Positions 22,424-31,614 of a stretch of DNA of 58,051 nucleotides are shown piece by piece (position 1 is the first letter of the stretch; each line of letters begins with the position of its first letter). The stretch is taken from assembly GCF_902705885.1 (NCBI RefSeq), contig NZ_CACSIP010000027.1, positions 1-58,051 of the forward strand, written 5' to 3'. The translations under genes were made by a program, and so were the position numbers. Source of the DNA: Mycolicibacterium austroafricanum. GTDB lineage: Bacteria; Actinomycetota; Actinomycetes; Mycobacteriales; Mycobacteriaceae. Below the pieces are notes generated by a model. That model saw nothing but the letters and a program-made list of their open reading frames with translations, searched no databases and was not told where the DNA came from.

Positions 22424-23998
22424 ATGAGCGTCACGGAACACGTCGAGAACGCCTCGGTCGACCGCGCCCCGGTGCGCACCCGCGCCCTGATCATCGGCTC
22501 GGGGTTCTCCGGGCTCGGGATGGGCATCGAGCTGCAGCGTCGGGGAGTGGAGTTCGCGATTCTGGAGAAGGCCGACGAGATCGGTGGTACCTGGCGCGAC
22601 AACACCTATCCCGGGTGCGCCTGCGACATCCCGGCACACATGTACTCGTTCTCGTTCGAACCGAAGGCCGACTGGACCCATATGTGGTCCTTCCAACCGG
22701 AGATCCAGGACTACCTCCTCGGCGTCACCGACAAGTACGGGCTGCGTCGTTACATCCACTTCGGCGCGCACGTCGACCGCGCCCAGTGGGACGACGACGA
22801 ACTCGTCTGGCACGTGTTCACCACCGACGGTCGCGAGTTCATCGCGCAGTTCCTGATCTCGGGGGCCGGCGGCCTGCACATCCCGCTGATCCCGGAGTTC
22901 GAGGGTCTGGACGACTACCTCGCGGCCGGCCGAGCGGCCTTCCACTCCGCGCAGTGGGATCACTCGGTCGACATCGCGGGCAAGCGCGTCGCCGTCATCG
23001 GCACCGGTGCCAGCGCCATCCAGATCGTGCCCGAGATCGTCAAGGACGTCGCGTCGTTGCAGCTGTACCAGCGCACGCCGGCGTGGGTGATGCCCAGGCC
23101 GAACAACCCGATACCCGAGGGCATGCGCCGGGTGTTCGCCAACGTCCCCGGCACCCGGGCCGCGATGCGTGCGGGCATCTACTGGGTGCACGAAACCGTC
23201 GGCTTCGCGATGACCCGGCAGCCGCGGCTGCTCAAGATCGGCGAGATGCTCGGCAAGTGGAACATCCGGCGTTCGATCAAGGACCGCGAGCTGCGCCGCA
23301 AGCTCACCCCCGACTATCGGGCCGGGTGCAAGCGGATCCTCAACTCCGACACCTACTATCGCGGCATCGCCGACCCGAAGGCCGAGGTCATCACCGACCG
23401 CATCGCCCGGCTCACCCCGTCCGGCATCGTCACCGCCGACGGTGTGGAGCGGCCGGCCGACGTCGTCGTCTTCGCCACCGGCTTCCACGTCACCGACTCC
23501 TACACCTATGTCGACATCAAAGGCCCCGGCGGTGAGGACCTCGTCGACCGGTGGAACACCGAGGGCATCGCGGCGCTGCGCGGCATCACCGTCGCCGACA
23601 TGCCCAACCTGTTCTTCCTGCTCGGCCCGAACACCGCGCTGGGGCACAACTCGGTGGTGTTCATGATCGAACAGCAGATCCGCTACGCGGCCCAGGCCAT
23701 CGCCGCAGTGGACCGGGCCGGTGCCCGCGCACTCGCGCCGACACGGGCCGCGCAGGATCGCTACAACGACGAACTCCAGGACGATCTGCGCGGTACCGTC
23801 TGGAGCACCGGCGGCTGCCAGAGCTGGTACCTCGACGAGCACGGCGTGAACCGCACCCTGTGGAGCGGCATGACGTGGCAGTACTGGCTGGCGACGCGCC
23901 GGTTCAAGGCCTCGGAGTACACGTTCCTCCGGCGGGGGCGCGACACGCCAACACAAGATGTTGCGGCGTCACGGCTTTTGAGCCCCAACAAGTTGTAG
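22424..23998 (+). CDS. Baeyer-Villiger flavin monooxygenase (Rv3049c-like)
   Basis: A 524-residue enzyme. The FAD motif GSGFSGLGMG (about 25-34) is followed by EIGGTWRDNTYPGCACD, the family-specific segment; the fingerprint AAFHSAQWD (about 171-179) precedes the NADPH motif GTGASA (about 194-199), and DVVVFATGF and LGPNTALGHNS follow. It inserts oxygen next to a carbonyl using NADPH and O2; the substrate is unknown, with ketones or thioamides known for relatives such as EtaA. It lies between the TetR gene and nrdF2 as in M. tuberculosis. Confidence 0.92.
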   Translation: MSVTEHVENASVDRAPVRTRALIIGSGFSGLGMGIELQRRGVEFAILEKADEIGGTWRDNTYPGCACDIPAHMYSFSFEPKADWTHMWSFQPEIQDYLLGVTDKYGLRRYIHFGAHVDRAQWDDDELVWHVFTTDGREFIAQFLISGAGGLHIPLIPEFEGLDDYLAAGRAAFHSAQWDHSVDIAGKRVAVIGTGASAIQIVPEIVKDVASLQLYQRTPAWVMPRPNNPIPEGMRRVFANVPGTRAAMRAGIYWVHETVGFAMTRQPRLLKIGEMLGKWNIRRSIKDRELRRKLTPDYRAGCKRILNSDTYYRGIADPKAEVITDRIARLTPSGIVTADGVERPADVVVFATGFHVTDSYTYVDIKGPGGEDLVDRWNTEGIAALRGITVADMPNLFFLLGPNTALGHNSVVFMIEQQIRYAAQAIAAVDRAGARALAPTRAAQDRYNDELQDDLRGTVWSTGGCQSWYLDEHGVNRTLWSGMTWQYWLATRRFKASEYTFLRRGRDTPTQDVAASRLLSPNKL

Positions 23999-24058
23999 TG
24001 TCGGGGTCGGCTTGTAGAACAGGTACAGCCACTGCAAATCCGGCGAAATGGGGTCCTG

Positions 24059-25033
24059 GTGTCCGAGGGAATGAAGCTGATCGACCGCGTCTCCGCGATC
24101 AACTGGAACCGCCTGCAGGATGATAAGGATGCCGAGGTATGGGAGCGGTTGACCGGCAATTTCTGGTTACCGGAGAAGGTGCCCGTCTCCAACGACATCC
24201 CCTCCTGGGGCACGCTCAACGCCCATGAGAAGCAGCTCACGATGCGGGTATTCACCGGCTTGACGCTGCTGGACACCATCCAGGGGACCGTCGGCGCCGT
24301 CAGCCTGATCCCCGACGCGCTGACTCCGCACGAGGAAGCCGTCTACACCAACATCGCGTTCATGGAGTCGGTGCACGCCAAGAGCTACAGCAACATCTTC
24401 TCCACGCTGTGTTCCACGGTCGAGATCGACGAGGCGTTCCGCTGGTCGGAGGAGAACCCGAACCTGCAGCGCAAGGCCGAGATCGTGATGAACTTCTACA
24501 AGGGCGACGATCCGCTCAAGCGCAAGGTGGCCTCGACGCTTCTGGAGAGCTTCCTGTTCTACTCGGGCTTCTATCTGCCGATGTACTGGTCCAGCCGGGC
24601 CAAGCTGACGAACACCGCCGACATGATCCGGCTGATCATCCGTGACGAGGCCGTGCACGGCTACTACATCGGCTACAAGTTCCAGAAGGGGCTGGCGCTC
24701 GAGAACGAGGCGCGTAAGGCCGAGCTCAAGGACTACACCTACGAGCTGCTCTTCGAGCTCTACGACAACGAGGTCGAATACACCCAGGATCTCTACGACG
24801 GGGTGGGGCTGACCGAGGACGTCAAGAAGTTCCTCCGGTACAACGCCAACAAGGCGTTGATGAACCTCGGCTACGAGGCGCTCTTCCCGCGCGACGAGAC
24901 CGACGTGAACCCGGCGATCCTGTCGGCGCTGAGCCCCAACGCCGACGAGAACCACGACTTCTTCTCCGGCTCCGGGTCGAGCTACGTCATCGGCAAGGCC
25001 GTCAACACCGAAGACGAGGACTGGGACTTCTGA
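24059..25033 (+). CDS. nrdF2: Ribonucleoside-diphosphate reductase class Ib, small subunit NrdF2
   Basis: A 324-residue radical-generating subunit. The metal ligands Asp72, Glu103, His106, Glu163, Glu197 and His200 and the radical tyrosine Tyr110 are all present. The C-terminal tail EDEDWDF docks on NrdE. It nearly matches M. tuberculosis NrdF2 (Rv3048c) by memory. The GTG at 24059 gives the start MSEGMKLIDRVSAINWNRL; an internal ATG at 24071 is possible. It is separated from nrdE by 7 kb of other genes. I see no clear NrdR-type box pair just before it. Confidence 0.96.
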   Translation: MSEGMKLIDRVSAINWNRLQDDKDAEVWERLTGNFWLPEKVPVSNDIPSWGTLNAHEKQLTMRVFTGLTLLDTIQGTVGAVSLIPDALTPHEEAVYTNIAFMESVHAKSYSNIFSTLCSTVEIDEAFRWSEENPNLQRKAEIVMNFYKGDDPLKRKVASTLLESFLFYSGFYLPMYWSSRAKLTNTADMIRLIIRDEAVHGYYIGYKFQKGLALENEARKAELKDYTYELLFELYDNEVEYTQDLYDGVGLTEDVKKFLRYNANKALMNLGYEALFPRDETDVNPAILSALSPNADENHDFFSGSGSSYVIGKAVNTEDEDWDF

Positions 25034-25253
25034 AGCCCTGCTCAGAGTGCTGGATGGACCGGTTCCTTTCACATGCTGCAAGCGATCCAGTCGGGACCGG
25101 TTAGAGGCTCACCCCGCGTTTTGCCCACATTGACCGCCGGGGCGCTGAGGGAGCCGCAAATGTGGTGATCGGCATGGCGACCCCCTGACGGTGCATCATC
25201 GAAGGGCCGATGCAACATGCGACAGTATTGGACTTCTGTTGCGTCGCTGCGTA

Positions 25254-26480
25254 ATGTCCGGCCGCATGACGCCCCTAGGCCCGTTGGATATCGAGGGAAT
25301 CGACTTCGCGTTCGATGATCAGCCGGATCTGCATGCTGTGCTGGCCCGGCTTCGCGCGCGTAAGCCATATGCGATAGTGCCGTTTGCCGCTACTCGCGCC
25401 GTCCTGCTGTTGACCGATGAATTGGTTCGGGCAGCATTCCGCGACGAGACAACATTTCCCGCTGCGCCTGTTTACGCGATGACGACGGAACCGGTGTTCG
25501 GTAAGACGGTGCTGAGCATGTCGGGCAGCCAGCACCGGGCCAGCCGCGCGTTGGTGTCGGCCCCTTTGCGCCGTGGGCGGGTGCAGGCCTATGTGGAACC
25601 GGTGATCGAGCCCGTGGTGACCGAGCTCATCGATGCGTTTGTCTCTCGAGGATCGGCTGATCTGGTCGCCGAATTCACCCAACGGTTCTCACTGTTGATC
25701 ATCAGCCGCCTGCTGGGTATTCCGGTCGACGACGAAACGCGAATCCAACATTGGGCCAAAGCGATGATCGAGTACGCCTTCAGCCCGGCGGCGGCAATAG
25801 ACAGCGCACAAGAGTTCACCGAATATGTCAGGCCGTTGCTGGCCGAGCGGCGACGCGAACCAGGTGGCGACATGATCTCGATGCTCGTCACCGAGTTGGG
25901 CGAAGACGGTGAATTCCTCAGCGACGAGGAGATTCTGACATTCTTGCGCATGCTCTTTCCGCTCGGGGCGGATACGACAACGTACGCCCTGGGCAACGTG
26001 CTGTCGGCACTGCTGAACCATCCCGAGCAACTCAGGCTGGTGCAATCAGATCCGCAGCAATACCTGCAGGCTGCCATCTGGGAGGGCGCCCGCTGGGAAC
26101 CAGCTGTGGGGCTGTTGCCGCGCGCGTGCCCCGCCGAAACCACATGGCACGGCATCCACATCCCGCCCCTCACACCGATGATCTTCGCCATCAATGCCGC
26201 TCACCGCGACCCAGCGATATACCCGAGGCCCGACGAATTCGACATCACCCGCAACCTGATGCCGCCGCTGTCGTTCGGCCAGGGTCCCCACAGCTGCATC
26301 GGCAACTGGCTGGCCAACACCGAACTCCTTGTGGCGCTCGACTTGCTGATCACGCGGCTGCCCGACCTCGCCTTGGACCCCGAACACGTTGATCTGTCGA
26401 CGATTACCAGCCAAGTCGGTACCACCCTGCGCGGACCCACTGCCCTCCATGTGACATTCACCCCGGGTCCGCGGCAATGA
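25254..26480 (+). CDS. Cytochrome P450 (accessory)
   Basis: A 408-residue P450 of the bacterial class-I type. The I-helix is PLGADTTTYAL, the ExxR is EGAR, and the haem loop is SFGQGPHSCIGNWLA with the cysteine ligand. The ATG at 25254 was chosen over a more upstream start; an ATG at 25266 is also possible. Codons are less GC-rich than those of the flanking nrdF2 and adhC, and this locus is absent from the M. tuberculosis order as I remember it, suggesting acquisition. No ferredoxin gene is adjacent. It overlaps the downstream TetR gene by 4 bp (ATGA). The substrate is unknown. Confidence 0.9.
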   Translation: MSGRMTPLGPLDIEGIDFAFDDQPDLHAVLARLRARKPYAIVPFAATRAVLLLTDELVRAAFRDETTFPAAPVYAMTTEPVFGKTVLSMSGSQHRASRALVSAPLRRGRVQAYVEPVIEPVVTELIDAFVSRGSADLVAEFTQRFSLLIISRLLGIPVDDETRIQHWAKAMIEYAFSPAAAIDSAQEFTEYVRPLLAERRREPGGDMISMLVTELGEDGEFLSDEEILTFLRMLFPLGADTTTYALGNVLSALLNHPEQLRLVQSDPQQYLQAAIWEGARWEPAVGLLPRACPAETTWHGIHIPPLTPMIFAINAAHRDPAIYPRPDEFDITRNLMPPLSFGQGPHSCIGNWLANTELLVALDLLITRLPDLALDPEHVDLSTITSQVGTTLRGPTALHVTFTPGPRQ

Positions 26481-27139
26481 CGCAACGCAAGGCGCGTATC
26501 ACCGACAATCCATGCCGCCCCACCCCGTGGGGCGAGCATCCACCCCGCGACGATGATGAAGCGAGAGCACGCCTACTCGATGCTGCTGAAAGGTGCTACG
26601 AGCGCCGCGGCATCGCGCGCACCACGGTCGACGACGTCGCCAAAGAGGCCATGGTGCATCGAACAACTGTGTACCGCTACTTCGGAACACGCGACGACGT
26701 CCTGGCCTTCGTGATGCTGCGGGAAACGACAGCAGTGATCGACATCGCCGAAACCGCACTTACTCAAAGCGGCCCATTCGGTGAACGACTCCTCAACGCC
26801 CTCGACGCCACACTGGACATGGTCGAGCAGTCTCGGTGGCTGAGAGTGTTGTTCTCTCCGGAAAGCCTGCAGATGACCGTCTCGGCGGCAGCATCAAGTG
26901 TCTTCCGAGACCAAATCCGCGACGTGCTACGACCACATGCGCTAACCGCCAAGGAAAACGGCGAACTACGCGAAGAACTCGACCCCGACGCCGCCGCGGA
27001 CTGGTTGGTGCGCATCGCACAGATGCTGCTGATGGAACACGTTTCAGGCGCGAACGACGCCGCTGCTGATCGGCGGACAGTCTTTCGTGACTTCGTCATT
27101 CCCGGCCTACTCAACCCCAGACTCAACCCCAGACTTTGA
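26477..27139 (+). CDS. TetR-family regulator coupled to the P450
   Basis: A 220-residue regulator. The helix-turn-helix is at about residues 50-72 (TTVDDVAKEAMVHRTTVYRYF). Its ATG overlaps the P450 stop. The C-terminus ends NPRLNPRL because of a 12-bp tandem duplication at 27109-27132, probably recent and tolerated. It most likely controls the P450-TetR unit. The inverted repeat GCAACA/TGTTGC at 25212-25217 and 25237-25242 upstream of the P450 is a weak operator candidate. Confidence 0.9.
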   Translation: MTQRKARITDNPCRPTPWGEHPPRDDDEARARLLDAAERCYERRGIARTTVDDVAKEAMVHRTTVYRYFGTRDDVLAFVMLRETTAVIDIAETALTQSGPFGERLLNALDATLDMVEQSRWLRVLFSPESLQMTVSAAASSVFRDQIRDVLRPHALTAKENGELREELDPDAAADWLVRIAQMLLMEHVSGANDAAADRRTVFRDFVIPGLLNPRLNPRL

Positions 27140-27145
27140 GCACAC

Positions 27146-27178
27146 CCAGACCGCCAACATGAACGGGTCTGGTCTCTT
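27146..27178 (+). terminator. Terminator after the P450-TetR unit
   Basis: CCAGACC (27146-27152) pairs with GGTCTGG (27166-27172), followed by TCTCTT. It starts 6 nt after the TetR stop. Confidence 0.65.
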
Positions 27179-27300
27179 GACGGCGGTTACGCCGAGATTG
27201 AGTCCCACCAGTTCTCGAATGGAGCCCCTCAGGTGTCCATATCCGCAATAGTTCCAGCCGCCGGGAAACGCAGCTGCTGTGCGAGTGCGTCCGGTGACGC

Positions 27301-28347
27301 CTACCGCAGCGACGCGGTGTCGATGACGAACCGGTAGCGGACGTCGCTGGCGACCACGCGGTCATAGGCCTCGTTGATGTATTCGGGCTCGATGACCTCG
27401 ATCTCGGGGGTGACGCCGTGCTCGGCGCAGAAGTCCAGCATCTCCTGGGTCTCGGCGATGCCGCCGATCAACGAACCGGAGAGCCGGCGGCGGCCGAAGA
27501 TCAACGCGGGCGCAGGCACCTCCATCGGGTGCTCGGGCATCCCGAGTTCGACCAGGGTGCCGTCCAGTTTGAGCAACCCGAGATAGGCCCCGAGGTCGAG
27601 GTTGGCTGAGACGGTGTTGAGGATCAGATCGAAGCTGCCGCGCAGTTTCTTGAACGTGTCACGGTCGCTGGTGGCATGGTACTCGGAGGCGCCGAGGCGC
27701 AGACCGTCCTCCATCTTCTTCAGCGACTGGCTGAGCACGGTGACGTCGGCTCCGAGCGCCACCGCCAGCTTCACCGCCAGATGCCCGAGTCCGCCGAGGC
27801 CGATGACCGCGACCCGGGTGCCGGGCCCGGCGTTCCAATGCCGCAGCGGCGAGTACGTGGTGATGCCCGCGCACAACAGCGGGGCGGCGTCCGCCAGCGA
27901 GACGGCGTCCGGGACCCGGAGCACATAGTTTTCGTCGACGACGATCGCCCCGCTGTAACCGCCCTGGGTGGGTTGCCCGTCGCGGCCGATGCCGTTGTAG
28001 GTACCGACCATGCCGGGGTTGTTGCAGTACTGCTCCTCACCGGCACGGCAGTACTCACACTCACGGCACGAGTCGACGAAGCATCCGACACCGACACGGT
28101 CGCCGACAGTGAACTTCGACACCTCGGATCCGACCTCGGTGACGACGCCCGCGATCTCGTGGCCCGGCACCAGCGGATAGTTCACCTTGCCCCACTCCGC
28201 GCGCACAGTGTGGATGTCGGAATGGCAGATTCCGGCGAAGTGGATGTCGAAGGCCACATCGTGGGGCCCGACATCCCGCCGAGTGATGGTGGTCCTGGTC
28301 AGCGGGTCGACAGCCGAGGTGGCCGCATAGGCGGAAACAGTGCTCAT
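27301..28347 (-). CDS. adhC: NADP-dependent zinc alcohol dehydrogenase AdhC
   Basis: A 348-residue medium-chain dehydrogenase of the cinnamyl-alcohol type, matching M. tuberculosis AdhC (Rv3045). Catalytic zinc ligands are the Cys in FAGICHSD and the GHE motif; the structural zinc cysteines are in CFVDSCRECEYCRAGEEQYC. The nucleotide fold GLGGLGHLAVK follows. It reduces aldehydes with NADPH. GAGGA precedes the adjacent ATG codons at 28350 and 28347; I use 28347 by homology (MSTV). Confidence 0.94.
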   Translation of the reverse strand: MSTVSAYAATSAVDPLTRTTITRRDVGPHDVAFDIHFAGICHSDIHTVRAEWGKVNYPLVPGHEIAGVVTEVGSEVSKFTVGDRVGVGCFVDSCRECEYCRAGEEQYCNNPGMVGTYNGIGRDGQPTQGGYSGAIVVDENYVLRVPDAVSLADAAPLLCAGITTYSPLRHWNAGPGTRVAVIGLGGLGHLAVKLAVALGADVTVLSQSLKKMEDGLRLGASEYHATSDRDTFKKLRGSFDLILNTVSANLDLGAYLGLLKLDGTLVELGMPEHPMEVPAPALIFGRRRLSGSLIGGIAETQEMLDFCAEHGVTPEIEVIEPEYINEAYDRVVASDVRYRFVIDTASLR

Positions 28348-28501
28348 CATCACGTCCTCTGGTGTTCATGCGATTGCGCGGGCGGCGACTGCGGCGCCCG
28401 CGGACAAGTGGCCGCGACGATGCGGCTCCCAGGACACTCAACGGGTGAGGGGGCGCCATTAGTCCCGATCGCGCCTGTGACCTCCGACCGGGCGCCGGCC
28501 C

Positions 28502-29641
28502 TCAGTTGATCGGGGCGTTGAGCCACCGCAGATCGGCGAGGATGCCGCGTGCGGCGACGATGCCCTCGCCCGTCTGCCAGACCTCATTGTTCACCGCGAA
28601 CACCCGGTTGTCGCGATTGGCGGACAACCGCCGCCACGCGTCGCCGTCCATGACCTCGGTGGCGCGCTGCTTGGCTTCGGCCGAGGAGAAGGAGATGTAG
28701 ACGATGTCTCCGTCGGCGACGGACAGGTCCGCCGAGTCGGCCAGGTCGGCGTCGGAGATGCCGACCTCGACATAGGGCTTGTCGGTGAATCGTTGTGCGG
28801 CGGGACGGTCGACACCGACTTCTGCGAGCACCGCGGCCGGGAAGTTGTCGGTGCCGTAGACGCGCATCGTGGTGTCGGTGAACTGCACGACCGACGCCTG
28901 GAAATGCGTGGCGTCGTTGTCTGTTCCGGTTCTCTGTGCGGCGCGGTCGAAGTTCTCGATCATCGCGTTCGCCGCGTCGAGTCGACCGGTGGCCGCACCC
29001 ACCATGCGCAGATTGTCCTGCCACGCCGCGCCCGGGGGTCCGGTGAACACCGTCGGCGCGATCGCCGACAGTTCCGGGAAATCCTCGGGGGTGCGGGCCA
29101 CCGACCCCAGGATCAGGTCTGGTTGCGCTGCCTCCACGGCGGCGATATCGGGATCGCTTCGGCTCCCGGCGCCGGGCAGGTCGTGGATCACGCTGCCCAG
29201 ATACGACGGTTGATCGTCTGAACCGTCGGGCAGCGCGGCAGCGACGATGCGGGACTGCAGTCCCAGCGCGCACAGCGCGTCGAGTTGGTCCCCGGAGAGC
29301 ACCACGATGCGCTGCGGATCGGCGGGCACCAGCGTCGTCTCCGGCAACGGCGGCGTCACCGCATGCCCGACCGCGTTACCGACCTCCCGCTCCGGCGGCC
29401 CCTCGTCGAGCACGGCCGGTTCCGGCGCGCACGACTCGTCAGGTCGTCGGTCGTTTCCGAGGACCCCCGCACCGGCGATGCGGGTCGTGCTGGTGATGAC
29501 CGAACCCTCGGCGTCGCCCGGCGCCGGCGCGTCGCCTGCTCCGCAGCCGCTGAGAACGAGGGTGGCGACGAGGGCGGTGGCTCCCGCACACGGCACCGAC
29601 CGGCAGCCCCGGCGGCCCGCGTCTACTCGCCTGAACAGCAC
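28502..29641 (-). CDS. fecB: Iron-siderophore-binding lipoprotein FecB
   Basis: A 379-residue periplasmic-binding lipoprotein. The signal has a basic n-region, a short hydrophobic core and the lipobox LSGC near residue 33. The two binding lobes carry RIVVLSGDQLDALCALGL, PDLILG and APTVFTGPPG segments as in M. tuberculosis FecB (Rv3044). FecB binds ferric siderophores or haem and affects envelope permeability. A TACCGT -10 box on this strand at 29649-29654 ends 7 nt before the GTG, supporting the 29641 start and a leaderless mRNA. It is divergent from ctaD. Confidence 0.93.
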   Translation of the reverse strand: MLFRRVDAGRRGCRSVPCAGATALVATLVLSGCGAGDAPAPGDAEGSVITSTTRIAGAGVLGNDRRPDESCAPEPAVLDEGPPEREVGNAVGHAVTPPLPETTLVPADPQRIVVLSGDQLDALCALGLQSRIVAAALPDGSDDQPSYLGSVIHDLPGAGSRSDPDIAAVEAAQPDLILGSVARTPEDFPELSAIAPTVFTGPPGAAWQDNLRMVGAATGRLDAANAMIENFDRAAQRTGTDNDATHFQASVVQFTDTTMRVYGTDNFPAAVLAEVGVDRPAAQRFTDKPYVEVGISDADLADSADLSVADGDIVYISFSSAEAKQRATEVMDGDAWRRLSANRDNRVFAVNNEVWQTGEGIVAARGILADLRWLNAPIN

Positions 29642-29746
29642 GTCGCCGACGGTAACATCCGGGCAGTTCGGGGCTGTGCAGCCGACGGTCCGGAATCGAA
29701 TACGACCGTTTGTAGGACCACCCCGACCGCGGACGGGTTCGGGGGC

Positions 29747-29752
29747 TAAGAT
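29747..29752 (+). promoter_or_regulatory. -10 box TAAGAT upstream of ctaD
   Basis: TAAGAT in the divergent fecB-ctaD gap matches TANNNT. It would give a 5' UTR of about 85 nt. No clear -35 element is seen. Confidence 0.4.
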
Positions 29753-29843
29753 TCATAACGAACACCCGTCGGCGAGCCGGCGAATCGATGGTCGGGACAG
29801 CCCGGGACCCTGCCCGGTGGCTTGCGAAACGTTGGAGGACCTG

Positions 29844-31589
29844 TTGGTAGCCGAAGCGCCCCCAATCGGAGAACTCGAGGCCCGGCGACCCTTCCCGGAG
29901 CGGCTCGGTCCCAAGGGCAACCTGATCTACAACCTGATCACCACCACCGATCACAAGTTGATCGGCATCATGTACTGCGTCGCCTGCTTCGCCTTCTTCC
30001 TCATCGGCGGGCTGATGGCGCTGTTCATCCGCACCGAGTTGGCCGTGCCGGGTCTGCAGTTCCTGTCCAACGAGCAGTACAACCAGTTGTTCACCATGCA
30101 CGGCACGGTGATGCTGCTGTTCTACGCGACGCCGATCGTGTTCGGGTTCGCCAACCTGGTGCTGCCGTTGCAGATCGGCGCGCCCGACGTGGCGTTCCCG
30201 CGGTTGAACGCGTTCTCATTCTGGCTGTTCCTGTTCGGCGCCCTGATCGCCACCGCCGGCTTTATCACCCCCGGCGGCGCTGCGGACTTCGGCTGGACGG
30301 CGTACTCGCCGCTGACCGACGCGATCCACTCACCCGGTGCCGGCGGTGACCTGTGGATCATGGGCCTGGCCGTCGGTGGTCTGGGCACCATCCTCGGTGG
30401 CGTCAACATGATCACCACCGTGGTGTGCATGCGCGCGCCCGGCATGACGATGTTCCGGATGCCGATCTTCACCTGGAACATCCTGGTGACCTCGATCCTG
30501 GTGCTGCTGGCGTTCCCGATCCTGACCGCCGCGCTGTTCGGCCTGGCCGCCGACCGTCACCTCGGCGCGCACGTGTACGACCCGGCGAACGGCGGTGTGC
30601 TGCTCTGGCAGCACTTGTTCTGGTTCTTCGGGCACCCCGAGGTCTACATCATCGCGTTGCCGTTCTTCGGCATCGTCAGCGAGATCTTCCCCGTGTTCAG
30701 CCGAAAACCGATCTTCGGCTACACCACGCTGATCTACGCGACGCTGGGCATCGCGGCGCTGTCGGTGGCGGTGTGGGCACACCACATGTACGCCACCGGC
30801 GCGGTACTTCTTCCTTTCTTTAGCTTCATGACGTTCCTGATCGCGGTACCGACCGGCATCAAGTTCTTCAACTGGATAGGCACGATGTGGAAGGGCCAGT
30901 TGACGTTCGAGACGCCCATGCTGTTCTCGGTCGGGTTCATCGTGACGTTCCTGCTCGGTGGCCTCTCCGGTGTGCTGCTGGCCAGCCCGCCGCTGGACTT
31001 CCACGTCACCGACAGCTACTTCGTCATCGCGCACTTCCACTATGTGCTCTTCGGCACGATCGTGTTCGCCACCTACGCGGGCATCTACTTCTGGTTCCCG
31101 AAGATGACGGGGCGGTTGCTCGACGAGCGGCTGGGCAAGCTGCACTTCTGGCTGACGTTCATCGGTTTCCACACCACGTTCCTGGTGCAGCACTGGCTCG
31201 GCGACGAGGGCATGCCCCGCCGGTACGCCGACTACCTGCCCAGCGACGGGTTCACGACGCTGAACGTCGTGTCCACCATCGGCGCGTTCATCCTCGGTGC
31301 CTCGACGCTGCCGTTCCTGTGGAACATCTTCAAGAGCTGGCGCTACGGCGAGGTCGTGACCGTCGACGATCCGTGGGGTTACGGCAACTCGCTGGAGTGG
31401 GCCACCAGCTGCCCGCCGCCGCGGCACAACTTCACCGAGCTGCCGCGGATCCGCTCCGAGCGTCCGGCGTTCGAGCTGCACTATCCGCACATGGTCGATC
31501 GGATGCGCCGCGAAGCCCACGTGGGCCGTGCGCACGGACCCGATGACGGCGACGTCACCAGGCTCGATGACGAGAAGGTCCGCACCTGA
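29844..31589 (+). CDS. ctaD: Cytochrome c oxidase subunit I CtaD
   Basis: A 581-residue haem-copper oxidase subunit with 12 transmembrane helices, part of the mycobacterial bcc-aa3 supercomplex. The haem a ligand is in TMHGTVM, the CuB/haem a3 histidines in FGHPEVY, the HH pair (WAHHMYATG) and HFHYVLFG; the D- and K-channel residues lie in the usual segments. I use the rare TTG at 29844 because GGAGG is 5 nt upstream and the protein then starts MVAEAPPIGELEA like M. tuberculosis CtaD (Rv3043c). The frame is open nearly 600 nt further upstream, which is not coding. Confidence 0.95.
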   Translation: MVAEAPPIGELEARRPFPERLGPKGNLIYNLITTTDHKLIGIMYCVACFAFFLIGGLMALFIRTELAVPGLQFLSNEQYNQLFTMHGTVMLLFYATPIVFGFANLVLPLQIGAPDVAFPRLNAFSFWLFLFGALIATAGFITPGGAADFGWTAYSPLTDAIHSPGAGGDLWIMGLAVGGLGTILGGVNMITTVVCMRAPGMTMFRMPIFTWNILVTSILVLLAFPILTAALFGLAADRHLGAHVYDPANGGVLLWQHLFWFFGHPEVYIIALPFFGIVSEIFPVFSRKPIFGYTTLIYATLGIAALSVAVWAHHMYATGAVLLPFFSFMTFLIAVPTGIKFFNWIGTMWKGQLTFETPMLFSVGFIVTFLLGGLSGVLLASPPLDFHVTDSYFVIAHFHYVLFGTIVFATYAGIYFWFPKMTGRLLDERLGKLHFWLTFIGFHTTFLVQHWLGDEGMPRRYADYLPSDGFTTLNVVSTIGAFILGASTLPFLWNIFKSWRYGEVVTVDDPWGYGNSLEWATSCPPPRHNFTELPRIRSERPAFELHYPHMVDRMRREAHVGRAHGPDDGDVTRLDDEKVRT

Positions 31590-31614
31590 CGGAGCGCGTG
31601 GGCGGCACCCGGGG

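Noticed and set aside
25053..25110. Terminator after nrdF2 based on CTGGAT/ATCCAG and the GACCGGTT direct repeats
   Set aside because: The stem is short, the loop is long and the bases do not pair well; not strong enough to list.
29247..29843. N-terminal extension of CtaD by about 200 residues
   Set aside because: It overlaps fecB on the other strand, contains low-complexity sequence, and the TTG at 29844 has a proper GGAGG and matches the known N-terminus.
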